Part shown: one piece after another, positions 37,088-45,944 of the stretch | How positions within the stretch are numbered: position 1 is the stretch's first letter | How the letters are laid out: each line of letters opens with the position of its first letter | Assembly: GCA_963807675.1 (NCBI GenBank) | Contig: CAWECP010000002.1 | Location: 496,001 to 560,000, forward strand | Source: Bog-473 sp963807675 | Lineage (GTDB): Bacteria > Actinomycetota > Acidimicrobiia > Acidimicrobiales > RAAP-2 | Direction of reading: 5' to 3' | DNA length: 64,000 nucleotides | The notes under the pieces: model-generated | Seen by the model: only the letters and a program-made list of their open reading frames with translations | The model's database searches: none | What the model was told of the DNA's origin: nothing | Made by a program: the position numbers and the translations under genes

Positions 37088-38566
37088 GTGACGGCGGGCC
37101 AAATCCTCGCAGAGCGCCGATCATTCGTGGCCGGTCAGTGGGTGGAGGGCGAGGAGCCCTTCTCGATCGTGAATCCGGCCGACGAGTCCACGGTGACCCA
37201 GCTGGGCGCCACCCGTCTCGAAGATGTGGGCCGGGCCATCGCCGGCGCCCGGCAGACGTTCGACGAGGGAGTCTGGGCTGATCGTCCCATGCGGGATCGG
37301 GCGAAGTCCTTACACGCCCTCTTGGACCATCTCGAGACGGTCCACGAGCCCCTCGTGGCCACGATGGTCGCGGAAGCGGGACAGCCCGTCCTGTTTGCCG
37401 AGATGGCGCAGTATGCCGCTGGAATCAATTTGTCTCGGAACACCATCGACCTGTTCCTGGCGTTGGCGGAGGAGGAGGCCAATCCGGTCCCCGTGGACGA
37501 ACTGGTGCGCGGGCGAGTGGCGACCAGCGTCCGCCGCTACGAGCCTGTCGGCGTCGTGAGCGCGATCACTCCCTACAACGGGGCGATCATCATGGCCTTC
37601 CAGAAGCTGATCCCAGCCTTGATGGCGGGCAACTCGGTGATCCTGCGGCCGAGTCCGTTGACTCCGCTCTCGTCCCTGGCCTTCGGGTCTGCCGCCGAGG
37701 CGGCGGGTCTACCCCCCGGGGTACTGAGTGTGGTGGTCGAGCAGGGTGCCGGTGGCGCCGAGCTGCTCACGTCGGATCCTCGCGTCGACATGGTGTCGTT
37801 CACCGGCTCCACGGTGGTGGGACGGCAGATCCTGGCCCAAGCCGCGCCGACCGTGAAGCGCGTCGCGCTGGAGCTGGGTGGCAAGTCGGCGCAGATCTAT
37901 CTCGCCGACGCCCTCCATCGGGTCGCTCAGGGGGCGGCACAGGTCGTCGCCATGACCGCCGGGCAGGCGTGTGTTGCCGCGACCCGCATGCTCGTGCCGC
38001 AGGAACAGAAGGACTCGGCCCTCGAGGCCGCCGCCGCCGCCTACGCCGCCATCAAGGTCGGACCCCCGAGCGACCCCGCAGCAATGGTCGGTCCCCTCAT
38101 CACATCGGCCCAGCGCGACCGCTGCGAGCGGTTCGTTTCCCTCGCCGAAGAGCACGGAGCCAAGGTCGTGTGTGGCGGGGGACGGCCCGCGGGACTCGAG
38201 CGGGGCTACTACTTCGAGCCCACCGTGCTCGACGTCTCGGACAACTCGAACCCGGCCGCGCAAGAGGAGATCTTCGGCCCCGTGCTGGCGGTGATCGGCT
38301 ACAAGGACGTCGACGACGCCGTCCGGATCGCCAACGACAGCATCTACGGACTGTCCGGCCAGGTCTATGGCGCCGACGCCGCGGCGGCGACGGCGGTGGC
38401 GCGGCGGATCCGCAGCGGGGCGGTGAACGTGAACACCTCGATGTTCAGTGCTTATGCGCCGAGTGGGGGCTACAAGCAGAGTGGCCTCGGTCGCGAGCGG
38501 GGGATCGATGGCATCCGGGCGTTCCAGGAAGTGAAGCACATCTGCATCGGCGAGTTGCCGAAGTGA
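37088..38566 (+). CDS. NAD(P)-dependent aldehyde dehydrogenase
   Basis: 492 residues. Key segments: AITPYNGAIIMAFQK, SFTGSTVVGRQ, general base in LELGGKS, catalytic cysteine in TAGQACVAAT, EEIFGPVL and the C-terminal SGGYKQSGLGRERG. The start is GTG 37088 after GAAGGGCGTACGGCGAA. It is first in a cluster reading amidohydrolase, SDR, P450 and CoA-transferase. It is only distantly related to the enzyme at 18715, so the two clusters are not simple duplicates. Confidence 0.94.
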   Translation: MTAGQILAERRSFVAGQWVEGEEPFSIVNPADESTVTQLGATRLEDVGRAIAGARQTFDEGVWADRPMRDRAKSLHALLDHLETVHEPLVATMVAEAGQPVLFAEMAQYAAGINLSRNTIDLFLALAEEEANPVPVDELVRGRVATSVRRYEPVGVVSAITPYNGAIIMAFQKLIPALMAGNSVILRPSPLTPLSSLAFGSAAEAAGLPPGVLSVVVEQGAGGAELLTSDPRVDMVSFTGSTVVGRQILAQAAPTVKRVALELGGKSAQIYLADALHRVAQGAAQVVAMTAGQACVAATRMLVPQEQKDSALEAAAAAYAAIKVGPPSDPAAMVGPLITSAQRDRCERFVSLAEEHGAKVVCGGGRPAGLERGYYFEPTVLDVSDNSNPAAQEEIFGPVLAVIGYKDVDDAVRIANDSIYGLSGQVYGADAAAATAVARRIRSGAVNVNTSMFSAYAPSGGYKQSGLGRERGIDGIRAFQEVKHICIGELPK

Positions 38567-38583
38567 GCGACAAGGAACGACAC

Positions 38584-39786
38584 ATGACTGCTGACCTGAA
38601 TCTTGACTGGCTGATCTCGGTCGACGACCACATTCTGGAGCCGCCGAACCTCTGGCTCGACAGGGTGGCGGCGAAGGATCGTGACCGAGCGCCGCACATG
38701 GAGACCATCGACGGCATGGACTACTGGCTCTATGACGGCAAGCGATTTCCGAGTTCGGGGTTGAGCGCGGTGGCCGGGAAGTCGAAGGAGGAGTTCAGCC
38801 CCGAACCGCTGGCCTATTCCGACATGCGGCCGGGGTGCTACGACTCCACGGCTCGTCTCGAAGACATGGACCGGGCGGGAATCCTGGCGTCGCTGTGCTT
38901 CCCGACGCTCCCGCGCTTCTGCGGTCAGCTGTTCATGGAGGCCAGTGACCGGGAGTTCGGGTTCGAATGCCTACGGCACTACAACGACTGGATCGTCGAG
39001 GACTGGTGCGGTACCGCACCGGGCCGTTACATCCCCCTCATGCTGATCCCGATGTGGGACCCGGCCATGGCCGCCAAGGAGATGGCGCGGATGGCGTCCA
39101 AGGGGGTCACGGCGTTCGCCTTCTCGGAGAACCCGGCTCCCATCGGCCTGCCGACGATCCATGACGAGGGTCGCTACTGGGATCCGGTGATGTCGACGGC
39201 CAACGACGCCGGCCTGGTGGCGTCCATGCACGTGGGTTCCTCGTCCCAGGTTCCTCAAATCGCTCCCGACTCCCCGTTCATGGCCAACCTGGCCTGGGGG
39301 GCCATCCGTACCTCAGGAGCGATGCTGTCGTGGTTGTTCAGCGGGATGTTCCAGCGCTTCCCGAACCTGAAGATCGCGCTGTCCGAGGGTGAGGTCGGGT
39401 GGATGCCCTACTTCCTCGAGCGGGCGGAGCAGGTGCTGGACAAGCAGCGCTATTGGGTCATGCGGGGTCAGAAGTTCATGGATCACGCCACGACGGACGT
39501 CGATCTGGACACGCTCAACATCCGAGAGCTGTTCCGCGAGCACGTCTTCGGTTGTTTCATTGAGGACCATCACGGGATCGCCAGCCTCGACGAGATCGGC
39601 GAAGACAACGTCATGTGCGAGACCGACTACCCGCACTCGGACTCCACCTGGCCCAACTGCATCACCACCGTCAAGAAGGTGATCGGGCACCTCCCACCCG
39701 AGACGCAGTACAAGCTCCTGCGTGGCAACGCCGAGCGGCTGTATCGCTTCGCCCCGGCCGAACCCCCGGTGCCCGCTCGTGCCTGA
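38584..39786 (+). CDS. Amidohydrolase_2 family metal-dependent hydrolase
   Basis: 400 residues, intact, starting 17 bases after the aldehyde dehydrogenase. ISVDDHILEPPNLWLD (metal DxH), SDMRPGCYDSTARL, VASMHVGSSSQVPQ, ALSEGEVGWMPYFLER, and the C-terminal ETDYPHSDSTWPN. It closely parallels the protein at 21495 in motif order. As in the first cluster it follows an aldehyde dehydrogenase, suggesting a conserved functional pairing. Reaction unknown. Confidence 0.94.
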   Translation: MTADLNLDWLISVDDHILEPPNLWLDRVAAKDRDRAPHMETIDGMDYWLYDGKRFPSSGLSAVAGKSKEEFSPEPLAYSDMRPGCYDSTARLEDMDRAGILASLCFPTLPRFCGQLFMEASDREFGFECLRHYNDWIVEDWCGTAPGRYIPLMLIPMWDPAMAAKEMARMASKGVTAFAFSENPAPIGLPTIHDEGRYWDPVMSTANDAGLVASMHVGSSSQVPQIAPDSPFMANLAWGAIRTSGAMLSWLFSGMFQRFPNLKIALSEGEVGWMPYFLERAEQVLDKQRYWVMRGQKFMDHATTDVDLDTLNIRELFREHVFGCFIEDHHGIASLDEIGEDNVMCETDYPHSDSTWPNCITTVKKVIGHLPPETQYKLLRGNAERLYRFAPAEPPVPARA

Positions 39787-39875
39787 AGGGCCGGCCCTAT
39801 CGAATGCATCCGTACCGCGGTCGAAGCGTGCCCGACAGGTGCGCTGACGCTGTCAGAAGAGGGAAGGTGAGGAGA

Positions 39876-40655
39876 GTGTTGCTGCAGGGCAAGGTAGCGA
39901 TCATCACGGGAGCCGGTTCGGGCGTCGGCAGGGCATCGGCGGTTCGCTTCGTCGTTGAGGGGGCTTCGGTCATCTGCGCGGATGTCGACCTCGACCGGGC
40001 CAAGGAGACCGTGGCCCGGCTCGAGTCGGCCGGAGGCACGGCTCTCGCCGAACGGTGTGATGTCTCCGAGAATGGGGACGTCGCCGGGGTCGTGGCGACG
40101 GCGGTGGACCGGTTTGGCCGGTTGGACATCATGTTCAACAACGTGGGCATCCCGACACCGCGTCTCGGAATGGCGTTCGAGGATCACTCGGTCGAAGATG
40201 TCGATCGTCTGACGGCGGTGAACTTCCGTGGTGTCTTCCTCGGCTGCAAGTACGCCGTGATTCAGTTCAAGAAGCAAGGTGGCGGAGGGGTCATCCTCAA
40301 TACCGGATCCGTGGCCGGCCTGGTGGGCTGGGGTGGGACGGTCTATGGGGCGACCAAGGGCGCGGTGCACCAGCTGACCAAGGCCGTGGCGGTGGAGGCG
40401 GCGCCCTACGGCATCAGAGTCAACGCCATCTGCCCGGCCGGCATGCCGTACACCAACTTCATGGCCGCCGGTGGAATGGACACCTCGAGCGTGGACATCG
40501 AGCAGATCGCCCAGCACACCGGTTCCATGCACCCGCTCGGCCGTCCGATCACGGCGGAGGACTGCGCCGAGGCGGCCGTGTACCTGTGTTCTGACGGCGC
40601 GGCGAACGTCACGGGCGTCCTGCTTCCCATCGACGGGGGCTACGTCGCTCGATGA
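39876..40655 (+). CDS. Short-chain dehydrogenase/reductase
   Basis: 259 residues. TGAGSGVGRAS cofactor loop, CADVDLDRA (acidic, NAD preferred), NNVG, Ser in LNTGSVAG, and YGATK catalytic pair. The start is GTG 39876 with GAGGAGA directly upstream; the 90 bases before it hold no gene. Its stop overlaps the P450 start (ATGA), so SDR and P450 are coupled: alcohol produced by the P450, ketone by the SDR, is a natural sequence. Confidence 0.93.
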   Translation: MLLQGKVAIITGAGSGVGRASAVRFVVEGASVICADVDLDRAKETVARLESAGGTALAERCDVSENGDVAGVVATAVDRFGRLDIMFNNVGIPTPRLGMAFEDHSVEDVDRLTAVNFRGVFLGCKYAVIQFKKQGGGGVILNTGSVAGLVGWGGTVYGATKGAVHQLTKAVAVEAAPYGIRVNAICPAGMPYTNFMAAGGMDTSSVDIEQIAQHTGSMHPLGRPITAEDCAEAAVYLCSDGAANVTGVLLPIDGGYVAR

Positions 40656-41902
40656 CCGATACCCGGGACGTGCTCGATCTGGACCGGGTCCGCAGGCTCT
40701 TTGACCTCGCCAGCAGCACGAACGCCCACAATGGCGGCAACTATCGGGAGGACCCGTACCCCGTCTGGCGGGCGCTTCGGGAAGGAGCGACCGTCCACGA
40801 GGGAACCGTGCACGAGCTGTCCGGGGTGCAGCAGGACTTCATGTTCCACGGATTGCCCTATTCGGATCGCCCTCACTTCTCGACATTCTCCTGGGCAGCG
40901 TGTGACGCGGCTTACCGGAACCCGGAGGTCTTCGCGTCGTCGCCGGACGCGGTCGACCTGGAGAGTGGTGAGATCGGTCCCACCAACAGCATGTTGTCCA
41001 TGGGTGGTACCCAGCATCGGCGTTACCGGGCCCTGGTCCAGCCCTCGTTTTCACCCGCGAAGGCGTCCTGGTGGATCGAGAATTGGATCGACACCACCGT
41101 CAATGCGCTGATCGATTCCTTCGAATCGCAGGGTCGCGCCGAGCTGAACGTGGAGTTCTGCGCGGCCATCCCGGTTCTCACGATTACCGGAAGCTTCGCC
41201 GTGCCGGTGGCACAGGCGCTCGACATTCGAGAGTCTCTGACGCGGCCCGAGCAGATGGTGGCGATCATCGCACCGATCGTCGCGGCCCGCCGGGAACACC
41301 CCGAGGACGATCTGATCAGCGTCCTGGTGGAATCCGAGGTCACCGACGAGGACGGTCGAACGCACCGTCTCACCGATGCAGAGATCTACTCGTTCTCCAT
41401 GTTGCTCCTCGCCGCGGGTTCGGGCACGACGTGGAAGCAGATGGGCATCACGCTGGCCGCTCTGGTGCAGCGACCCGAGCTCCTCGGAGCCGTTCGGCAA
41501 AATCGGAGCCTTCTCCGTCCGGTCATCGAAGAGTCATTGCGGTGGCAGCCGACGGATCCGATGTTCTCGCGTTGGGTCACGACGGATGAAGAATTCTTCG
41601 GAACGCAGCTTCCGAAGGGAGCGGTCCTGCACATCTGCCTCGGCGCGGCGAATCGGGACCCCGAACGGTGGGAACGCCCGGACGAGTACGACCCCTTCCG
41701 TCCCACCAGGCCCACGTTGGCCTTCGGCAACGGTCCCCACGTCTGCCTCGGCCAGCACGTCGCTCGAGCGGAAATGACGATCGCCGTCAACGCGCTGCTG
41801 GATCGGCTCCCCAACCTTCGGCTCGACCCGGACGCCGATCCACCGGCCTTCATCGGATTCTACGAACGCGGCGCCACGGCCATCCCGGTCGTGTTCGGAT
41901 AG
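40652..41902 (+). CDS. Cytochrome P450 with atypical I-helix
   Basis: 416 residues. ExxR as EESLR and haem loop FGNGPHVCLG are present. The I-helix reads AAGSGTTWKQ, with Gly where nearly all P450s, including the other three here, have Asp or Glu before the Thr. That acid normally helps proton delivery to bound oxygen, so oxygen activation may use the substrate or water, or the chemistry may differ. ATGA overlap with the SDR. No ferredoxin gene is in this cluster. Confidence 0.93.
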   Translation: MTDTRDVLDLDRVRRLFDLASSTNAHNGGNYREDPYPVWRALREGATVHEGTVHELSGVQQDFMFHGLPYSDRPHFSTFSWAACDAAYRNPEVFASSPDAVDLESGEIGPTNSMLSMGGTQHRRYRALVQPSFSPAKASWWIENWIDTTVNALIDSFESQGRAELNVEFCAAIPVLTITGSFAVPVAQALDIRESLTRPEQMVAIIAPIVAARREHPEDDLISVLVESEVTDEDGRTHRLTDAEIYSFSMLLLAAGSGTTWKQMGITLAALVQRPELLGAVRQNRSLLRPVIEESLRWQPTDPMFSRWVTTDEEFFGTQLPKGAVLHICLGAANRDPERWERPDEYDPFRPTRPTLAFGNGPHVCLGQHVARAEMTIAVNALLDRLPNLRLDPDADPPAFIGFYERGATAIPVVFG

Positions 41903-41912
41903 GGGGACTGGC

Positions 41913-42350
41913 ATGAGTGAAGAGGGTTACCAAGCGCCGGATCTCGAGCTCGTGGGGCCGGAGCATGTCCGGCGCTACAGGGAAACGGGCGGGGAAGTCG
42001 GTTACATCTGGAACGGTGTGCCAACCCTTCTCCTCACCACGACGGGATGGAGAAGCGGAGAGGCCCGAACCAACGCCCTCATCTTCGGTCGCGACGGCAG
42101 CGACTACCTCGTGGTGGCGTCAATGGGTGGAGCGCCGACGCACCCGAACTGGTACCGGAACCTGCTGGCGGAGCCGTCGGCCGAAATCCAAGTCCGCGCC
42201 GACCGCCTACGCGTCGTGGCACGCACCGCGGGGGAGGGCGAGAAACCGCGGCTCTGGGAGATCATGACCGACGGATGGCCCAACTATGACGTCTACCAGT
42301 CGCGGACCGACCGCGTCATCCCGCTGGTTGTGCTGTCGCCCGCTTCGTAG
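41913..42350 (+). CDS. Deazaflavin (F420)-dependent nitroreductase family protein (Ddn-like)
   Basis: 145 residues of the split-beta-barrel Ddn/DUF385 family. The signature LLLTTTGWRSGEARTNALIF and the later PNWYRNLLAEPSAEIQV are typical. Family members use reduced F420 to reduce enones and quinones. The start ATG 41913 is ten bases after the P450. Together with the LLM protein at 45945 it implies that the host makes F420. It likely reduces an unsaturated ketone in the pathway (inference). Confidence 0.9.
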   Translation: MSEEGYQAPDLELVGPEHVRRYRETGGEVGYIWNGVPTLLLTTTGWRSGEARTNALIFGRDGSDYLVVASMGGAPTHPNWYRNLLAEPSAEIQVRADRLRVVARTAGEGEKPRLWEIMTDGWPNYDVYQSRTDRVIPLVVLSPAS

Positions 42351-42361
42351 CGCAAGGCATC

Positions 42362-43579
42362 GTGGGCGTGTCAGAACAGGCGTTTGATGGAGTGAGGGTC
42401 ATCGAACTGGCCCAGTGGGTCTTCGTTCCTGTCGCGGGAGCGCTGCTGGCTGACTGGGGCGCCGATGTCATCCACATCGAGCCGACCGAAGGGGATCCTT
42501 ACCGGGGTCTGGCCACCCAGGGCATCGGAACGGAGCGTGATGGGGTCAATCTGTCGCTCGCACTGGCCAACAGGGGGAAGCGTTCCATCGCATTGGATAT
42601 CCAGAGCGAGGACGGGCGGGCGGTCTTACGCCGGCTCCTCGAGTCCGCCGACGTGTTCCTCACGAACATGCGACCCAAGGCGTTGCGGAGGCTGGGACTC
42701 GACGCCGAGGCTCTGACCGCCCGCTACCCGAGCCTGGTGTGCGCCATGGGCAACGGGTACGGGGTCCGGGGTCCCGACGCCGATCGACCTGGTTACGACG
42801 CTACGGCCTTTTGGGCCCGCGGTGGCATGGCCCACATGCTCAGTCCACCAGAACGTGAGTACCCCATCGGTCAGCGTGGCGCCCTGGGGGACCGCAACGC
42901 CGCCCTGGCTCTGGCGTTTGGCGTTGCCGGTGCGCTTCTCAAACGCTCTCGTACGGGCAAGGGTTCGGTGGTGGACGTGTCCCTTCTCGCCACGGCCATC
43001 TGGACCCTCTCGTCCGACATGCTCGCCGCACTCGGTGGGGACGCTCCCGCCGCGTCGAGTGGGCGAGGACCCCTGGTGAACCCTCTCGTCGGCGTCTACC
43101 GGACAAAGGACGGACGGCACATCCAGCTCGTGTTCCTCCAGCCCGATCGCTACTGGTCCGAATTTTGCCGGCTTATCGGACGCCAAGACCTCTCCGACGA
43201 TCCACGGTTCGCCAACATCGGGGTGCGTCGAGAGAACGGCTCGGCATGTGTCGCCGCGCTCGATGAGGAGTTTGCAAAGCGAAGCTTCGCCGAGTGGAAG
43301 GAGTTGCTCTCCCACCTCGACGCGCCGTGGGCACCGGTTCAGTCCGTCCCCGAACTTCTCGACGACCCACAGGTGACGGCGAACGGATACATCGGCGAGG
43401 TGGTGATTGACGGGGATGTGGCCTACCGCCTTCCGGCTGTGCCAGTGCAGTTCGACGGAGAGCCACCAGCATTGCGACGAGCTCCCGAGCATGGGGAGGA
43501 CACGGAGACGGTGTTGACCGAACTCGGATACGACTGGAACGACATCACCGCACTCAAGGAGGCAGGAGTCATCCTTTGA
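42362..43579 (+). CDS. Class III CoA-transferase (CaiB/BaiF family)
   Basis: 405 residues, one module. GVRVIELAQWVFVPVAGALLADWGADVIHIE at the N-terminus is the CoA-binding Rossmann-like part (given here by its ends GVRVIELAQ and WGADVIHIE); the catalytic Asp is in RPGYDATAFWARGG, so unlike the fused protein at 4615 the nucleophile is kept. Start GTG 42362 or 42368. It probably moves CoA onto the pathway acid or works as an acyl-CoA racemase. Its end overlaps the DUF35 gene by TTGA. Confidence 0.92.
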   Translation: MGVSEQAFDGVRVIELAQWVFVPVAGALLADWGADVIHIEPTEGDPYRGLATQGIGTERDGVNLSLALANRGKRSIALDIQSEDGRAVLRRLLESADVFLTNMRPKALRRLGLDAEALTARYPSLVCAMGNGYGVRGPDADRPGYDATAFWARGGMAHMLSPPEREYPIGQRGALGDRNAALALAFGVAGALLKRSRTGKGSVVDVSLLATAIWTLSSDMLAALGGDAPAASSGRGPLVNPLVGVYRTKDGRHIQLVFLQPDRYWSEFCRLIGRQDLSDDPRFANIGVRRENGSACVAALDEEFAKRSFAEWKELLSHLDAPWAPVQSVPELLDDPQVTANGYIGEVVIDGDVAYRLPAVPVQFDGEPPALRRAPEHGEDTETVLTELGYDWNDITALKEAGVIL

Positions 43580-43995
43580 CCGCCGGGACCCGCCCACTAC
43601 CCGTACCCGATGAGCGGTCGGCACCGTTCTGGGAAGCGGCAGCCGAACATGTCCTGGTCGTGGCGCGCTGCGCACGCTGCGGAGCGCTCAGCCACCCTCC
43701 GGACATCGTGTGCCCCCACTGCGGCTCGGCCGATCCCGCCTTTGCGTTCACCCCTGTCGACGGCGCAGGCACCATTCGCTCCTGGACCGTCATGCGTCAG
43801 TCCTTCCTGGCCGGCTTCGAAGTACCGTTCGTGCTCGTTGACGTCGAGTTAGCGGCGCAAAGGGAGCTCCGCCTGATCGGACGCCTGGTGGACGGACCAG
43901 ACGCCGTGCTGAAAATCGGTGCCCCGGTGTCCGTTGTCTTCGAGGACGTCGCGCCGGGAGTATCGGTGCCCGCGTTCACGTTGGCGCACTCGTGA
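43576..43995 (+). CDS. DUF35/Zn-ribbon OB-fold protein (ChsH2/Ltp2-partner type)
   Basis: 139 residues. Zinc ribbon CARCG ... CPHCG near residues 34-50, then an OB fold (GAGTIRSWTVMRQSF). Such proteins bind thiolase-fold retro-aldolases. Its start is the rare TTG at 43576, embedded in the upstream stop (TTGA). It is followed by the thiolase gene with a GTGA overlap, the two-gene version of the fused protein at 26949-28632. Confidence 0.92.
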   Translation: MTAGTRPLPVPDERSAPFWEAAAEHVLVVARCARCGALSHPPDIVCPHCGSADPAFAFTPVDGAGTIRSWTVMRQSFLAGFEVPFVLVDVELAAQRELRLIGRLVDGPDAVLKIGAPVSVVFEDVAPGVSVPAFTLAHS

Positions 43996-45194
43996 GCGGC
44001 CGAATGGAGGCCAGCAACCAGGTGGCCATTGTCGGGTATGCGCAGAGTCCGGTCACACGTCACGCCGACCAGACTCTGGGTGGCCTGACCGTGGAGACGG
44101 CGCGGCGAGCGATTGCGGACGCCGGGCTGACGGTGGCGCAGGTGGACGGATTCGTCACCGCGAGCCTGTTCCCATCCGCTGGTGCCCACGCCGCCGAGGA
44201 CGGTGTCAGTGTGGTCTCAGCGAATTGGTTGGCCGAACGCCTCGGGGTCAACGCCGATTACGCCGCTGGATTCCAGGGATTCGGCCAGATACCTGGCGCG
44301 GTGTCGATGGCGGTCAACGCCGTGATGAGTGGGGCCGCCGACTATGTGCTGGTGCACCGTGCGCTCCACAACCCGCAGGGTAGCTACCACCAGAACCCGA
44401 TGAAGGAGGCCCACGGCTCGCAACAGTGGACGGTTCCCCAGGGCTATTTCGGTCCACTGGCCATGATCGCGCTCGCCTACAACGAATATCTGCAGCGGTT
44501 CGGAGCCACACGGGAAGCAATGGCTGCGGTCGTCTCGGAGGCCCGCAAGAACGGGGCGAGGATTCCATGGTCCTACTGGTTTGAGAATCCCCTGGAGGCC
44601 GCCGACTACCTTGCCGCCCCCATGATCAACGACCCGATTTGCCGGTTCGACTGCGACATCCCGGTCGACGGGGTAGCTGCGTTCGTCTTCACCTCCGCCG
44701 AGCGGGCGCGGGATCTGCCGCACCGCCCCGTCTACGTGGCGGGATACGCCAGCGGGGCCCCGGTGAAGCGCCGGCTGCCGTTGCACTGGCCTCTGGACGA
44801 CATCATGGAGGTCGGGACGGAAACGGGGCGCCGGCTTTGGCAACGGTCCGGCGTCGCGGTGGCCGACGTGGACCTGCCGCAGGTCTACGACGGGTTCTCG
44901 CCCTTCGTGTACTTCTGGATGGAATCGCTCGGCCTCTGCCCGGTTGGTGAAGCCCACCGGCTGGCGCTGGAGGGGGGCATCGACAGTGATTGCCCCGGGG
45001 CGCTGCCCATCCTCTCCGGCGGGGGGGCCCTGGGAAACGGGCGCATGCACGGAGTGCCGCAGATGCTCGAGTGCTACTTGCAACTGTCCGGCCGTGCCGG
45101 CGAGCGGCAGCGGCCCAGCCCCTCCATTGGCCTGGCATGTCATTCGTCGCCGCACTTCGGCGGCGCGGTCGTCTACAGCGCCCAGCCGTTTTGA
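43992..45194 (+). CDS. Thiolase-fold protein, Ltp2/lipid-transfer-like
   Basis: 400 residues. VAIVGYAQSPVTRHAD at the N-terminus, then AGLTVAQVDGFV, QVYDGFSPFVYFWMESLG and the C-terminal SGGGALGNGRMHGVPQMLE. The usual catalytic Cys position lies in a segment without Cys (ADYAAGFQGFGQIPGA). In mycobacteria such Cys-less thiolases (Ltp2) act as aldolases on hydroxyacyl-CoA together with DUF35 proteins. The partner here is the overlapping DUF35 gene. It likely releases a short acyl-CoA from a beta-hydroxyacyl-CoA (inferred). Confidence 0.92.
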   Translation: MSGRMEASNQVAIVGYAQSPVTRHADQTLGGLTVETARRAIADAGLTVAQVDGFVTASLFPSAGAHAAEDGVSVVSANWLAERLGVNADYAAGFQGFGQIPGAVSMAVNAVMSGAADYVLVHRALHNPQGSYHQNPMKEAHGSQQWTVPQGYFGPLAMIALAYNEYLQRFGATREAMAAVVSEARKNGARIPWSYWFENPLEAADYLAAPMINDPICRFDCDIPVDGVAAFVFTSAERARDLPHRPVYVAGYASGAPVKRRLPLHWPLDDIMEVGTETGRRLWQRSGVAVADVDLPQVYDGFSPFVYFWMESLGLCPVGEAHRLALEGGIDSDCPGALPILSGGGALGNGRMHGVPQMLECYLQLSGRAGERQRPSPSIGLACHSSPHFGGAVVYSAQPF

Positions 45195-45226
45195 CGCCGC
45201 GCCCGGCGCCGGGAGGTGACCAAACG

Positions 45227-45940
45227 GTGAAATCGGCGGGCGAGGCTACTGTCTCGCAGATGACGTGGGCCGAACGTGCCGCGGAGCGGTCACCACTGGT
45301 GCAGCGGTCCAAGAGCAGGGGAGTGGAGCAGGCCTACACGATCGTGGAGGCCGCACAGCGCCTCATCGCCGCCAAGGGCCCGAACTTCACGACCCAAGAG
45401 TTGATCAAAGAAGCGGGTATCGCGCTCCAGACGTTCTACCGGTACTTTCCCAGCAAGGATCACCTCCTTCTCGCTGTGATCGAGCACATCATCGATGAGA
45501 ATTGCCAGGAGTACAAGAAGCGGGCCGGCAAACTGACCGATCCGATCGATCGCCTCCGCTTGTACGTCACCGCTACCTTGAGCGGGCTGGAGGGCGTCGG
45601 AAAAGGCCCGAGCTTCGTGACGGCGGAGCATTGGCGGCTCCAAGCGATCTACCCGGACGAGGTCTCGGCGGCGACCCGGCCGTTCACGGATCTCCTACTC
45701 GAGGAGATCCAAGAGGCGAAGACCGTTGGCGAGCTCGACCCTCCGGATCCCGAGTACGCGGCATGGCTCATCACGCAACTGGTGATGGCGGTGTTCCACC
45801 ATTACGACTGCGCCGGACTCGACGAACCTGCCACACGGACCGCCGCGCGCGTATGGGACTTCTGCCTGGCTGCACTCGGTGGCCACCAGGTGGAGGAAAA
45901 CCGTCAGCACAAGGCGCGAACGCGTCGAAGCGCCAAGTAG
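45227..45940 (+). CDS. TetR family regulator of the second catabolic cluster
   Basis: 237 residues. Helix-turn-helix around 45-75 (TTQELIKEAGIALQTFYRYFPSKDHLL). The start is GTG 45227 with GGAGGTGA seven bases upstream. It sits inside the cluster between thiolase and LLM genes and is the only regulator there, so it is the natural candidate for the GTAGAAC sites at 37014-37064 and 46971-47007. The C-terminal tail is basic (QHKARTRRSAK). Ligand unknown. Confidence 0.9.
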   Translation: MKSAGEATVSQMTWAERAAERSPLVQRSKSRGVEQAYTIVEAAQRLIAAKGPNFTTQELIKEAGIALQTFYRYFPSKDHLLLAVIEHIIDENCQEYKKRAGKLTDPIDRLRLYVTATLSGLEGVGKGPSFVTAEHWRLQAIYPDEVSAATRPFTDLLLEEIQEAKTVGELDPPDPEYAAWLITQLVMAVFHHYDCAGLDEPATRTAARVWDFCLAALGGHQVEENRQHKARTRRSAK

Positions 45941-45944
45941 ACGT

